In this document: positions 27,501 through 42,065 of the stretch, in pieces
Layout: every line of letters starts with the position of its first letter
Position numbering within the stretch: the stretch's first letter is position 1
Source of the DNA: Psoroptes ovis
Taxonomy: Eukaryota > Arthropoda > Arachnida > Sarcoptiformes > Psoroptidae
Assembly (NCBI GenBank): GCA_002943765.1
Contig: PQWQ01000004.1
Coordinates: forward strand, 4,340,001-4,404,000
Reading direction: 5' to 3'
DNA: 64,000 nucleotides
Translations under genes and position numbers: made by a program
Notes under the pieces: generated by a model
The model's input: the letters and a program-made list of their open reading frames with translations, nothing else
Told to the model about the DNA's origin: nothing
The model's database searches: none

Positions 27501-30500
27501 TATATTTAATATACATTTTGAATCAAATTAAAATAAATGAATCATTTTTTAATGGTGAATATTTGCATATATATTTTACAATCATTTGATACAATCACAT
27601 CAGCTATTTGAAACAATTGAAAATTTTCAACAGCGATGCGAATACCTGCTGATATTTTCAGATATTTAAAGGTATGTAGAAATGTGAAAACATTCATTAA
27701 GCATGGCGTTTTAATTTTCAAAATTTATTTATTTATTTCATTATTTTGAATTTAAATTAAAATAAATCCTACACACACTTAATCTCACAAAATCATTACG
27801 AAGAATGAATGAGAAAAGAAAAAAATCCAATTGAAAATTACATAAGAAATATTTTTAAAAAAACAGTAAAATTTCCATTTCAAATATATATGTCTGATTT
27901 TTTTTTTTATTTTCACGCGACGAATAAATGAAGTTTTTGTAGGTCTTAAATCTGTCAACACCTATTTGACAATCAAAATGAATGAATGAATGAAAATCTT
28001 ATCTGTCGCACATATCTTGAAAAACACATTTCTATTGAAATGGAATTCTAAAGATTTACTGATGCCATCGTTATTGTACATATTTGAAAAAAATGAATAC
28101 ATCCAAAATTCATATGAAAACAATCTATCAATTGTTATTTTATATGATTTATGAATTTCATTTGAATTTTTCGATTGTAAAAGAAATCTCGGCAGACTTG
28201 TACTATTTTTCGATGGTTGATTCTATTTTATTTAAGTAAATTCAAATTTGAATATCTTCAAACTTGAATTTTAGTTTATTTTAAATTTCGAGGAATCGTT
28301 TCCGCTATGTTTTTATAAAAATTTATGACCAAAATGTAAACAATTCAAAAAAACAATGAACAATGTAATATATTCAAATTTTTTCCTGTCCACATACATT
28401 CATAGGCTATCACAGCAAAGACAAACACATAAAAATCAATTTTTCCGATGATTTTTTTGTTCAGTACAATTATGAGATTTGTGGTTCCATTAGGGCCAAT
28501 CGTAAGACTAATTATTATTCAGGTATTGAATGAATTAATTATTGAGTTGTCGTCGTTTCAATAATGATCATAAACAAATGTTTTCATTATTTCGATTATC
28601 ATCATCAAACAACATAACGTTTATTTGATGACTAAATGAACGTTTATGTTTGTATTTTTAATATCTTAATTGATTTCAATAATTTCAATTTTATCATCTT
28701 CGACTGAAAAAAAATAAATTATTTATTTTTAAATCTTTATATATTTTCCGGGTCTAATTATTGTTATCATAATTATTATTATTTAATCTTAATTTTGTGT
28801 CTCAAGATACATATGAATATATGTTCATAATGATTCCGTCGAAAGGGACAAAAATGATAATAATTTTTACAAGTTTTTTTTGCAAAATAATCATGACAAA
28901 GTGAAATGATATTTACAATGTAATGTACAGAGATGTTATATTTATTTATTTTTTGCTATTTTCTTGCCGCATCACATAAGATTATTATGTGATTATCATC
29001 GAATAAAAATATGAATTTTATTTCGAATTATTGAAATGTATAATTATTTATTATGTGTCTGTGCTGTGTGGATGACTGCTGCAAAACCATTAAAACAAAA
29101 ACAAGAGAACATCCGTTCTAAGTCGAAAGTAATTACATTGAACTATTATCAAAAGCAATTTCGTATTTGAGCGAAAAATAATTATCAAAATTATCTTCTT
29201 AGAAATGATACACAATAACAAGGTGAAATCATCATTGATAATCACAGTCATGAAAGGCTTTTGACTGAATTCACTTAATTATGACTATGATTTTTTGATT
29301 TAATTTTTATTGTTTTAAGTTTATTTCATTTTATTAATCTGTTTGGGACTTTGCGAATGAATAAAATGTTGAATTATCATGAATAATATCACTCTCAATT
29401 CGATTATGATACGGTTTTTCACATGTCAGTTAGATTAAATTTTTTCTTTGTTTATTCAAATAAATTTGATAATCAATCATCAATTATCATTATTATTTTT
29501 TTGTGTTGATAATTAATCCTTAAATAGCAATGTATAGCGCTTCATAATCAAATATGTATGAATATTTACAAGTATGATGCTTTTTGATATCACAGTGTTT
29601 TTCTATTGGCCTTAAGCAATCTTTATAAATTTCATTTTTCTTCAAGAAAATCAAATCAAAATGGATGATGAATATTTTTTTTCAATCAAAAATGGCCATC
29701 AAATAAAAAAATGTTGCTTTCAAATTGATTTGATTTCTTCTAAGAAAAATTTTGATTGGAAGAAAGTGAATTTTTTTTCAATAAAAAAATGAATGAAGCA
29801 AATAATAATGGAGATAATTTGATAATTTGAAGGCAAATTTTCAGATTTACACGTTTTCAAATGCACGCATGGATATATAGAAAATGACATATAATTAATC
29901 AAATTTTCAATGATTATAATTAATAATTGATTGAAGAAAATCTCAAAATAAACAATAGAAAAGATAAAAACATACTTGCTTGTCAAATATTGTGTAATGA
30001 ATTCATTGAAACGTGCTTGCAATAATGCACCGAATATGTATGCGCTAAAATTCAAACCACGTGGATCGATTGATAAATATTGTTGATTGGCATTTTCATA
30101 TAATTGTATTTGTTGTGATGCGAATGAAATTGCTTCATTAATATCATTTTCATTGATTGTTGAACCATCATCGCTGAACGGATGGCCACCGCCATTCGAT
30201 GCACATAATGCTCCAATAGTCATATCATTGGCTAAATATCGACTATATATTCTTGCTAATTCTGGTGAATATTCACGCTTAGAATTGTAACGGCCAACTG
30301 ATACACCTGATATTAATGGTTGACTCAAATCCATTTTAGCTGGAAATGCACTTGTATAGATTAATTGATCAGCATTCATTGGATGTGTGCTAATGTGGGA
30401 TGAATGTGCTGAAAAGCAATTGATTTCATTCGATTGTAATAATATTGTCATTATTATAATCATTGATGAATGTAACTTTATCATTTTTAAATAATTATTC

Positions 30501-30523
30501 TTGTTCTTATTATTGGCAGCCAT
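24575..30523 (-). CDS. Secreted animal haem peroxidase (chorion peroxidase/peroxinectin type)
   Basis: Seven exons: 29976..30523, 26197..26759, 26029..26133, 25695..25971, 25069..25629, 24829..24998 and 24575..24759, giving 802 residues with all phases consistent. The ATG at 30523 gives a signal-anchor-like N-terminus; an internal ATG just ahead of the hydrophobic run (30484) is a possible alternative. Residues about 183-780 are the peroxidase domain: WGQFMVHD with distal His309, GDGIRGNQ with Arg456, LNPHWDDE-like NPHWDDEILFQ, MGHSQV with proximal His559, TNRGREHG, DIDLFIGG and GPTFGCLN. The residues that form ester bonds to haem in mammalian peroxidases are changed: Asp before the distal His is Val308, and the Glu after Arg is Gln459. 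The enzyme should still bind haem through His559, but probably non-covalently. Family members oxidise substrates with hydrogen peroxide, for example in cuticle or chorion crosslinking and immunity; the substrate here is unknown. The AATAAA at the 3' end overlaps the stop codon. Confidence 0.93.
26760..29975 (-). other. Large first intron of the peroxidase gene
   Basis: About 3.2 kb between a GTATGT donor (29975 end) and a TAG acceptor (26760 end); the phase-2 junction gives a continuous frame reading TSKKCINKYN. All other introns in this gene are 57-70 bp. No nested gene is evident. It may hold regulatory sequence, or, if the first exon belonged to a separate transcript, be intergenic. Confidence 0.7.
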
Positions 30524-31950
30524 TTTGAATCGTTTGATTAATTTAAGTTTCAGTAATGGAGCAAATTTGATTGACACAAAATAATTGATATTTTGTGCGA
30601 TATATTTGATTTATCACCAATAGCACACCGACCACACTCATATACACAACAACAGAACATAAATCAAAATTTTAAATTTTAGAATAAAAATTCAATTTCA
30701 TATATATGTGTTTCGTTTGCATACATGAAATGATTCATTCAAATTCACTTCAAATTAAAGAACAAATTCAAAATGTTCAAATGAAAAATGTTGATTTTGA
30801 AAATAAAAATGAACAAAAAAAATTTCAAAAGAAAAAAATAATTTTCCCATTCAAGCTCTGCTTTTATATTCGTCTCACTTTTATTTATTTTGGATTTTTT
30901 AGATTCATAGAAACAACACAAGTCAAAATGGAAAAAAAGCGATTCAACGATTTAAAATTCAACATATCAAATAATTATTACATTTTAGTCAATATTTTTT
31001 TTACAATTGAAATTTAGATATATTTTATATATATCATTGCAGTTATTGAATCGTTATTTTTCTTTTACATTTTCATCAAACAACAACAACAAAAAATTCG
31101 ACTTAAAATTTTTCAAATATATTCAAATATATCGAAGAAAAGAAATTGAATTCAATTCGATTCGAATTCAGTCGAATATTATTTTTATCTCATTACTTTA
31201 CAAACAATAAAGAAATTGAAAGAGAGAAAAGAAAAACATTTTTCTTTCCTCAAATATCGAGCAATATATACAAAAACACACCAATTATACAATGAAAATG
31301 GGAAGCAAATCTAGATTTTAAAGTATTATTTTCTCGTTTTTTTTTTGTTTGTCCATCGAAATAAAAAGTAAATAATAACGAATTCACTTCATTTCACTCT
31401 CTTTTTTTCTTGCATCTCTTTTGAGATTGACTTTTGGCTTTATTACATTCAGTTTTTGTTTGCTTTGAATCATTAATAATTTCATCATTTATGATTCTCT
31501 AAAATGTTTGATATTTTATCATTTCTATTATCATTGATACATTTTTTATTTCTTTTCATTACATTGATTGATTGTTGATTGAATGTGGATTCATTGAAAA
31601 AATGAATGTTTGCTTCACATTCTTCATACAATCTTGAGATGCTGAAATTTTTATTGATTAATTATTGTCATTATTATTGGATACTTTCCCAAAAAAAAAT
31701 GAACGAATTATGTTTGTTTGGCTCTTTTTGTCCAAAATTCATTGAAATTCTCTTCATATATTTATTTTTCTGTATCAAGATTTATATTTAGATTGATTCA
31801 ATGTAAATATTGAATCAATGTTTTGTTTGTTTGACCAAATACAATTGATGAACGAATTATGAAAATTCATGGAAAACTTTTTTTTCGAACAAAAAACAAT
31901 CGAAACTTGAATTGAAAAATAATGCATTAAATGCACGAATAAATGAATAA

Positions 31951-31967
31951 ACACACACACACACACC
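31951..31967. repeat. (CA)n microsatellite
   Basis: A short alternating CA run ending at CCC. Simple repeat in noncoding DNA. Confidence 0.7.
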
Positions 31968-34360
31968 CTTGGTGAGCAACGGCAGCTGTGAAACCGCCAT
32001 TAATTTTTGAATTAATTACAAATTTATTCGAGTCAATTAGTTTAAATTATAATTTTTGAACGTAAAATATCACGTTCAATGTTTCAAGTAGAGAATTAGA
32101 TGTGGGGAGAATTTCATTGTAATTATTGAATGCATTATAGAATTGTATCAATTAATATTTGGCCAAAATTAGTTCAACATCATTTGAGTGTTTGATTCCG
32201 CGTACTAGAACAATCTACTTTTAATTTTTGTTTAGTTGTGGTTTGTGTAATTTCATGTATTCAAAATTTTTGAATTAAAAAAATAGAATTCAAGGTAAAT
32301 CGATACAAATAATCGATTCATAATCATTTTTCAAATTTGGCTTAATTTGAAAAAAATATATGAATATGCAACGATTTCAATCAAATTTTCTCTTATTGAT
32401 TGATTGATTGATTTGCCAAAATATTTTTTATTCGTGTTTTTAATGATGGAAAATTTCGAAATTTATATCCAATCAAGAAGATAATTCGAATTAATAATAA
32501 AAAAATCGATGAATTAAAATTAAATTCAATGAATGCAAACTATTTCATTATTATTCAAATGTGTTTTTATATTGACAAATATGCCAAATTTGTCAAAATT
32601 TAAAAATTCAAGCACACAAAAAATCTCACGCAATTCATGAATTGTATTTTTGTTTGAATCAAAAAAAAAAGTTATCGGTTAATCTGATTATTATTATCAT
32701 CAGAAAATGAGGAAAATTTCTTCTTAGGAAATGAATATTTTGTTTCTCTTTTTTTCTCTTTCTTTTTTTTTCTTGAAAATTTTACCGGAAAAGAATTTCG
32801 ATTATGGTGATGCCACCACATTTGAGAAAACAAAAACTTTATTACACATTCATTCGTGTATTTGTTATATATTTTGTTCAATTGTTCAATGCGAATATAA
32901 GAACTACATGGAAAATAAAATAAAAAAAATCTGATTGTGATTATTGTTATTATTATTTAATCAGATATAATTGAGACAATAAAAAACAATAATGATAATG
33001 ATAATAATAATAACTAATTCTATGCCGAATGATTATATTAAATAGCATCAAAATAAAAACAAAAGAAAGAAATTTTTTTTCTTTTAATTTCTAATTGGCT
33101 AAGGTTAGTCATATGATGATGATGATAATGATTAACATCATTCAAATGTTACGACGATCATTTTGATAATATAAACATCATCATTTCAGAGACTAGATAA
33201 ATAAAATAGTGATAATGATGATGTGAACAAATGATGATGCACTCAATGATGTATCGAATTTAACAGATTATACAAATTATGTTTTATTTGTTTATCTGTT
33301 CATTTTATGTTTGTCATTATTATTACTTTAATTTTTTGTTGAATTAAATATATCATATATCATCATGAAATCATTTTTGATTATCATTTTAAAACATCTT
33401 TTTATACAATTACTAAAATATTATAATCACTTTCATTAGTATATTTATCATATAAGCATCGTTATTATCATCATTGTTTTTCGGCTAAATTATGTTTCAC
33501 TTATTATTATTATTATCATGATAAAAACAATTAAATGTTAATGAATGTATGTTTGTTTTTCGTTTTTTTTTTTTGTTCATTTCATTTATTTTAATGTTAT
33601 TTGATGGTTTTTTTATTCTTCTTATTGATGTCTGTCTCTTGTCAAATGAACGAACAATCTTTGTAAGGATGTGAGTGTGTGTGCGAATAATGTACAGGTC
33701 ACCACAATTCAATGGTTGATGATGATTGGGCGTTTTAAATTGTTTCGATTTTATTTTTCAATTGTTTTCGAATGAAAAAAAAAACTTTTTCAATTTTTTT
33801 TTTTGAAAAATAAACTTTCATTCACTTTACAATGTATGCGGTATAACATCGATGATAATAATAATAATATTCAATTTATTATTGTGTTTGCTGCCGCTGT
33901 TATAATATTGTACATTATTTTTTTCAAATATAAAATTAGATTTTTATCGTTTTTTCAATTTTTCATGGTGATTTGGGTTCTAAACTCTTTTTTGAATGAA
34001 TGTGTAATAATGACAAATATTTGAATTTATTTTCAAAGTGATAGACTTTTATCAAAATAACAAAACAAAATAAATCAAAATCCTGACTAATCTTCAAAAT
34101 TTTTTTCTTTTGATATTTCAAACAATCTACTTTATGCATTAATCGATTAATATGTCAAAGAGGATAGAACAAAAAAAATCACATGTTTATTCATTTCAAG
34201 ATTGATTAAATTCAATTCATTTAATTTCATATAATTTTTTGATTGATTAATGATGATATTTTTATCAAATTAAAAAAAAGCATGAAATTGAGTGGAATGA
34301 AAAAAATTAATCCTTTCTATTATTTAGATACAAACAAAATAAATACTTGAATTAAATCCT

Positions 34361-34390
34361 ATCAATCGATCATTTATTTGATCGATTGAT
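34361..34390. repeat. Perfect 12-bp inverted repeat
   Basis: Arms ATCAATCGATCA (34361-34372) and TGATCGATTGAT (34379-34390) are exact reverse complements around a 6-bp spacer. It could form a hairpin or bind a dimeric protein. It sits in noncoding DNA with no neighbouring gene. Confidence 0.75.
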
Positions 34391-37300
34391 TTGATCAACT
34401 TAAATGATTACAAATATAACATACACTAAAATATGAATTCAATCATCTTTAAATACTATTATCAATATTTAGGTGTGTGCGTGGACCGTTTATTTGTCAA
34501 ATCAATCATTATTACCAGTGAAAAATATCTATGTTTAAGTCAGTATTTTTGACAAAAATTTGATTTGAATTGTTTAAATTTGAAATCAAAACAATATTTA
34601 TTAGTGCATTTACTTGAAATTCCTCGAAAAAATTCCGATATTTCATTGAAAAAAAAAAAAATACAATTAAATGTCAATATTATAATTAAAAATCAATCAA
34701 TCAAAAATCATTTGCATAGCATTTCAAGGTGTAAAAGCATATCGAGAGATGATTTTTTTTATTTATTTTGTTTTTTTCAAAAATGAATTTCTTAGAAGAT
34801 AACAAACAAACAAACAGAAAAACATAAAACAAATAAACCTGAGAAATTCATCCAACAACAAGTAAACAACAACCGCTAAAATAATGCAGTAAAATAAAAT
34901 AGGAAAAAATCAAACAATCGTTTGTTCATTGTGAATATGTTGCAATTATGATCATAACTAATTATTATCGGATTTTTTATTTAGGAATAAAATAAAATAA
35001 AAACTAAAGTTTATAAATTTTTAATTCAAATTCAACATGAAAAAACCTGATCTGTTATTTTTTTTTTTAAATTTTGTCCAATAGCAAATTTATAAATTAG
35101 AAATAATATCCTTGATTTTTGCTTACACTTTTTTGAATGAAGAAAGTGTCAAATCTTTGGATTCATTTCATCAAATTTCAATGGTAGCAATCGTGAATTG
35201 TGAATTTAATTTGAAATCAAATTAAAAACAATGATAACGATGAATGAATGTGAATAAATTGAACAAATTTTATGCGAATTTGCTAATATATATTCATGTA
35301 ATTTGAAGTGTTGAGAATGAGCTTTCTATCGGTGATGTTTGTATCATATTTGTAATAATGAAATAGACAAATCTGAAATCGATATGATAATAATAATGAC
35401 TAATTGCCGGTTTCAAATAATAAATGGAATTTTTTTTTGAGCAAACAATCGATAATTATAATTGCAATCTTATTTTATTTCAACCTTGTTATTATTTTAT
35501 GTTTTTTTCGCTGAAAATTTTGAAATTCCCTTTTTTTTCATCACAACAAATCAGATTGCATTGATTCATTGAATAATTAATTGTATTAATTGTATTTTCA
35601 TTTCTTGATTATATAATACATTCCAAATATAAATACTTTTGCCCGTAAAAGTATGAATCCATCAATCATCTTTAATACAAAACAATCGATTTTTTTTCTT
35701 ATGTCCATAATTCATATTGTTACTATATTTAACGAATAAATAAATAAATAAAAATCAATCAATCAATCAATAGTGTGGCTAACTTGATTCATATAATTGT
35801 TATATATATGCCAAATATGTCCAATTTTAGGCTATTTTTGTTTGCATATTTTTGTTCAAAAATTTTATTTGCATACACAAAAAATCAATAATAATGAATT
35901 TATTATCATACAATGAAATCAAATAAATAAATACTCCCAAAACACATTGAAAATAATGCAATTCCAATCTCATTTATGACATGTTCAATGTCGATCATTT
36001 TTTTCGAATTTGTGAATCGAAGATTTACTATTCATTAACGAACCGAAAAATATTGATGAATTGCCATAATTTTTGAATAAATTAAATTAATTTCATCTCT
36101 GTTAATATGAATATATCAATCAAATTGAGTAGAAAACACTCTGATTACAATGCGATGAAATTTTTCCAGTGAAAGTAAATCTGATTTTGACTTCGAATTC
36201 AAATTAAATAAAAAAATGGTTTTTTTGTCGATCCATTTACTCATTTGCTCATTCATCAATTTGACATTTGACATTTAAGATTTAATTTTTTCGGTCAAAC
36301 TAATTTTGATTTACAGGAAAATTTTGTCTCTCCCAATAATTGATTAATTGTTGTAACTATTAAGAATTCGCAAAGCTTTTTGATTTTTCTTTCAATTTTA
36401 CCTTTGCATGATGTAAATGGATATTTGTGTGTATTGAATTTTATGAACAATCTTGATTGATTGTTTCTTTGTCTGATTTTTTTTCAAGACAATTTATTAT
36501 TGAACAATGAAAACAAACAGAATGGGCGTATTGATTCAAATATTTGAATGGATAAATGCAAAAATGGCCATAAATGCTCTTTTTTTTCATTGATTTATTG
36601 GGCATGCATACGGTATATACTTGATATGTTTGGAATGATCAAACATGATATTAGAAAATATCATCATTGATTGATCAAAGAAATTCAATTCAATTATTGT
36701 TTATATTGTCATTGTCGTCCAATTATGTTTGTTGTTGTTTCTTATCATGTTGTCGATGATATAAATTATAATGAGAAAAAAAAATTTCGTAATTATAAGA
36801 AATTGAAACAATCGAAAATGAATATAATTTGTTTATTTTGTCAGTGTTATTATTATTTTCTTTCTTTCGTTTTAAATCAAATAAAAATTAACATTTTTCA
36901 TTTTCAAAATTTTCTCATTTATTTGATTCTTATCACGCACATTTCATTGATCTTGATTTCATGTTTTGAGCAAATGTCAAACAACATGAATATCCGCATA
37001 TCTTGGAATCTTTGGAACTGAAATGAAAATATTCAGTGAAAGCTCACTGATTTTTCCGATATGATAACATTTTTTTGTTATTAAATTCACCAATTATGAT
37101 GAAATTAGATGATTGTTTCAATATCAAATTTTTAATATTGATTCGCATGTGAATTTACTGAAATGAGATTATAAAATTGAACATGTTTTGTGTGATTAAA
37201 TTTGTGAATCTTTGTGAACAGAAAAAACAGAATGTTGATTTAATAAATAAATGAAAAATAATTTACTTCTAATCAGAACTGATGGGAATCAAGGAGACAA

Positions 37301-39663
37301 TGTCAGCTTAAAAATATGACAAAATTAATTATAAATTCATAGATGCATTCAATACAGACGATATATGCCATTGTTTGACTAGTTTATTTATTTATTATTC
37401 AAATTTAGATGAAATAATTTGAAAACAATCCATGAAACTCTTATTGATTCATTATATCTATCATGATATCTTTATCAATGATGCCAAAAAATTATGAAAA
37501 AAAAACAATCGGTTATTTATTGATAGACATCATTCAGTCATGGAAAATTATTAATAATGCTTTTAAATTTTTTTATTCATATTTTTTGAATATTTTCTTT
37601 ACATTTTAAATAATTTTCCTTATATTTATCGCATTTGTAATATTGATATATCAAATGAAAAATATATGCCTGTTAATGACCATTTCAACAATAATTGTTT
37701 TTCCAATTTCAAATCATTTCGTCAGAATCTATTTATCAGAATTTTATCAAAAATATAAATTTTTAGAATGAAAAAAATCAATGTTTCAATATATGATTTG
37801 AGATTTTATCGAAAATTTTTTTCAGTACAATCAATCATATAAAATATCGGTATTTTAAATGGTTTAAATTCAATAATAGGTAATAATAGAGGCGATTCCC
37901 TCGATTCAAATTCATGTCAATTGTTTTTGTTTTTTTTTCATTAACCATATTCGATGGTTTTTCTTGAAAATTTCGTTCATAAAACTACCAAGAAAAAAAG
38001 GTGAAGGGCGAATCAATATATGTTTATGTATAAATGAAAATATAAAATATATCTATTGATTGATTTAGAAAAAAAGATTATTATTATGTTTTAAACAAAA
38101 GGTGAGAGAAATCTCCATGTAAATCAAAAAAAACAATGAATGGAAAATATATATATCAATAAGGTGAAAATTATTTTTCATTCAATTGATCAAAAAAAAA
38201 GAAAAATTAATTCAAATTCAAAATAAATAATAATCGTTAGCAAAGTAAAATGTATTACAAAGTTCAAACACGTGTTTGTCCAATACGATTTCATTTGCAT
38301 TACACAATAATAATAATAACAATAGAATAAAATTAAATTGATGATAAAATGAAAAATTCACAAAACATCTCAATAAAACTAAAAGAATGTTTTACTAATA
38401 ATTCGTGTATTGTTGACTTGATTTCTATTATTATTATCAAATGATAATGATAATGATGAACGCATACACATTTGTGGTGTATTTTTATATATGTATGTGT
38501 TTGCATGTTTTCAAATAATTTTAATGTTAAAAATTATAAATTTTTGAAATTAATTTTTTTTCTTTAAATTTTAATTACACATCTACTGGTTGTTGTTGTG
38601 TGATCATATTCGAAAAAAATAAAATCATATTTTGACATCTCATATCACATGAATAAGATAAAATCTTATCGAATAAAGATTTTATTTTAATGGCAACACA
38701 ATAATTATGGCCTGTTTTTTCATTATAATGAGTTGAGTGAATTCAATATGAATTCATGTAAATAAATATAACAGAAAATAATCCACGAAGAATTGTTATC
38801 ATACACATATGTATGCATCATGTGAGATAAGAAAATCTTAATTGTTCTTTTGTCTTCAAGATTCTCGATTTTCGTTTGTCTATTTGTTTGCAGTAATTAT
38901 TTTGCACGTGTTTATACTTTTTTTTTTGGGTCACACGTATTATCAATATTAAATATTTGGTTTTCGTTTATTATATTATTATTTTTGTATGTTCATATAT
39001 CAAGCATAAAATGAGATTTGGTGCATATTTTCAATTTTTTTTTCTCTTCAACATAATTGTGCTTCATTAAATAAATGTGTGTCTGAATTTTTTATTATTT
39101 CTGATTGAAATTCACGATTTTCAAGAAATAAATAAAGTGAAATGAAATAACAATAATAATAATAATAATATTGAAGATATTATCAAAAAAATACATTTAT
39201 TATAAACTCAAATTGTAATTCACTTTTCTCGGCGTTTATATATTGTCTCTAAAATAATTCATCATTACTCATTTCGTTATTACTTGTACAAATGATGATT
39301 CAAGAATTAGATAATTAGATATTAGAGTAAATTGAAAAAAATAATAATTCAAATAACGAAATGATTGTTATTTTGAAAATAATCAATTTTTTTAAAATTC
39401 AACTAAAAAGTATCAATCATTTTTTCTTTTCTTTTTTTTGAATCATGTTTAGGAAAAATGTTGAGCTATGAAACCAATTAATTGTATGATTGATGATAAT
39501 CGATCAATATTGGATTGATAAAAGATTTCCTCAATAAATAAGAATTCGATAAAATTCAAAACAAATAATGGAAAAAGACTTGAATTTTTCAAATTTCAAT
39601 TTTGATTAATTATTATTATTATTTATTTCAAACAAAATGTTTTGTCGATGATCTGGCATTCAC

Positions 39664-39682
39664 AGAGAGAGAGAGAAAGAAG
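39664..39682. repeat. (GA)n-rich simple repeat
   Basis: A short GAGAGA run in noncoding DNA. GA runs can bind GAGA-type factors in arthropods, but nothing here shows a role. Confidence 0.5.
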
Positions 39683-41262
39683 ATAAAATAAAATTCATTT
39701 TTGAACATGAATTGATTGAGCAAAAAAAATAAAAAAATTGAAAATAAAAAGCCATTTATAGCAATTAAAATAAATATTTTTTTTTTGAAAACAAATTCAC
39801 ATCCACACTCAAATCAATGAAATTATTATTATTATGATCAATCAATAAATGTATTGGTGTATAAGTGTATCTATGTAATAGAATAGATACGCAATCATTG
39901 ATGATTGTGGAAGAAAATGCATAAAAAAATTTTTAATTAAATACAAAATATGAATTTAATTGATATTTTTTTGATTAATAAATATGCCATGGACAAATAT
40001 TTTTGTTATGGCAACTGAAATGTCATCTCACATTAAGTGTAGTCCATAAACTTTGAATTTTTTTTTGTCAAAGCTAATCACTCATTTTTCTTTTTTGTGT
40101 GTGTGTGAGTGAGATTATCATATTTGAAATATTGAAAAATTTGAAATTCATTTCCGAAATTCATGACCAATTCAATGTCAATGATTTTCCAAGATGAAAT
40201 TTATCAATAATGATGGTTTATTTAATTTGTATTCATGAGAATGTATTTCAAATTTAAAATTAAGATCAGAACAAACCGAAAAAAAATTAAGATAATGAAA
40301 TAAGAAATATTATTATTTGACAATTAAAATGTGAGGAAAGAAAAAAAAATCGAAATAGTCACAATGAAACTACACCAAATCAATGTGTATGCATAAAAAT
40401 AAATTCATGTTTTTTTTCAAAATTGACCATAATGAAATTGAGCATGAATGTGAATGAAAAAAAAATGAATTTCTATGAAGGGCGAGGCAAGCAAAATGAA
40501 TGAAAGAAAAAAAAATTCCCAAAAATAGCCATTGAAAACCCATTATAAATTGACTACCGTTTCGAAGAAAAAAATTAATTAAATCACATTCATTCATTTA
40601 GTTAATTTCACAAAAAAAATAAAAATTCTAATTCCCCTTTCAAAAATCGAACGAGTTATTTTTGTCTTTTATTTCGCTTAAATGAATGTTTAACAATATT
40701 ATTGAATTTACAAGACTCAAGACATAATAATCAAATTCAAATATACATTGACGCCCCCTAAAAATTTGGCGAAATTTTTCTGTTCAAAAAATAAAAAACA
40801 TTTCATCGCCTTACGACCTTCTGATTGTGAATCACAAAAATTGTCTGAAAAAAATGTATTTTCTAATTCATAATGTGTGTAATAAAATATGTATCAATAA
40901 ACATCGCGAAATTTACACAACAAACAAACAAAAAAACGATCCGAAAAGATATTTTTGGGCCAAAGTCAATAATCTAATGGAGAAGAAAAACTACAATCTA
41001 CTACAATTGATAATCGATTAATTTATATTCAAAAATTAAAAAAAATAAAAAAATGAAACACAAAATATATGCAAACATAAAACAATTATAATTGCAGATG
41101 TTTGATCCAATTTCTTTCAATATTTCTAGCCAATTTGATTTGATGAAAAAAAAAATATTGTGTGACATTGAATCGTTATTTTTCCAAGTATTTTTCTAAA
41201 TGGCCATTCATTTATTAATCATTAGTCATTTATATATGTTTAGCAAATCATCAAAATCAAAT

Positions 41263-41281
41263 AAAAAAAAAAAAAAAAAAA
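41263..41281. repeat. Poly-A tract
   Basis: About 19 consecutive A in noncoding DNA upstream of the HPS3-like gene. No retrocopy body was recognised before it. Confidence 0.7.
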
Positions 41282-42065
41282 TTAACAAATAAACATTGAA
41301 ATTTAGTCTTTTTGATTTCAGTGCAAGTAAAATATTCAAAAACATACGTTGATCATGATGAAATAAATGAACAAATAAATAATAAAAAAATTAAAAAATC
41401 AATCATTCAGTCAGAACTTGTAATCTAAATAAATCAAATAAATATTAAGTGAAAAAATATAGCAAATAATGGCAGTCACTGTTATCATATATTCATCAAA
41501 GTTTTTACAAAAATAATTCACTTCTGTAGTCATGGATTAATGAAGAATGAATGAAAAATTCATTCTCACGAAAAATCAATCCTTGGAATTATTTCCATCA
41601 AATTTTTTCCAAGCACAGATGCTGCTGCATTGGGCATAAATCTATGATTTATTAAAATCTGGAATATGTTTTTGTTTAAGATATTTTTTTGACGAAATAT
41701 TTCGAAATCAATCTGTAAATTTTAAATATTCTGTTTTTTGTTCAATTCTTGATTGAATTAGCTATTCAATCAATACATACAAAAACAACGCAAAAGATGG
41801 CAATTGTATCGAAATTTTTTTCTTGGGAAACCTTCTTTTTTGCACCAGCTTATCATTTGCTTATCACCAATTTGATTTCATGTAATCATATATTTAATAT
41901 GATAATATGAATGGCATCACCATGGATTTTTATCGAGTGCAATCAAATGATTTGTGTGACAGCAATGTTCAAGCATTTTTTGAAGTAATGTTTTGAATGT
42001 TTTTAAAAAATTTTTGAGTTATTCATCTATTTTTTCGCATATTATTATTGTTCAACTTATTCAAA

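Larger units (their letters stand above)
30524..42065. other. Gene-free stretch of about 11.5 kb
   Basis: This lies between the divergent starts of the peroxidase (-) and HPS3-like (+) genes. I see no exon with family motifs, no tRNA and no transposon body. Open frames are short and Phe/Ile/Tyr-rich; the longest (36671..37021) begins at TTG. Contents include A/T homopolymers, ATG/ATT runs, a CA run near 31952, a GA run near 39664 and a perfect 12-bp inverted repeat at 34361-34390. It could contain promoters for both flanking genes. Confidence 0.5.

Noticed and set aside
29720..29975. Extension of the first peroxidase exon frame
   Set aside because: Read-through beyond a GTATGT donor; the sequence turns AT-rich and loses family character.
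36671..37021. 116-codon plus-strand frame
   Set aside because: It starts at TTG, is Ile/Phe/Tyr-rich and has no recognisable domain or splice context.
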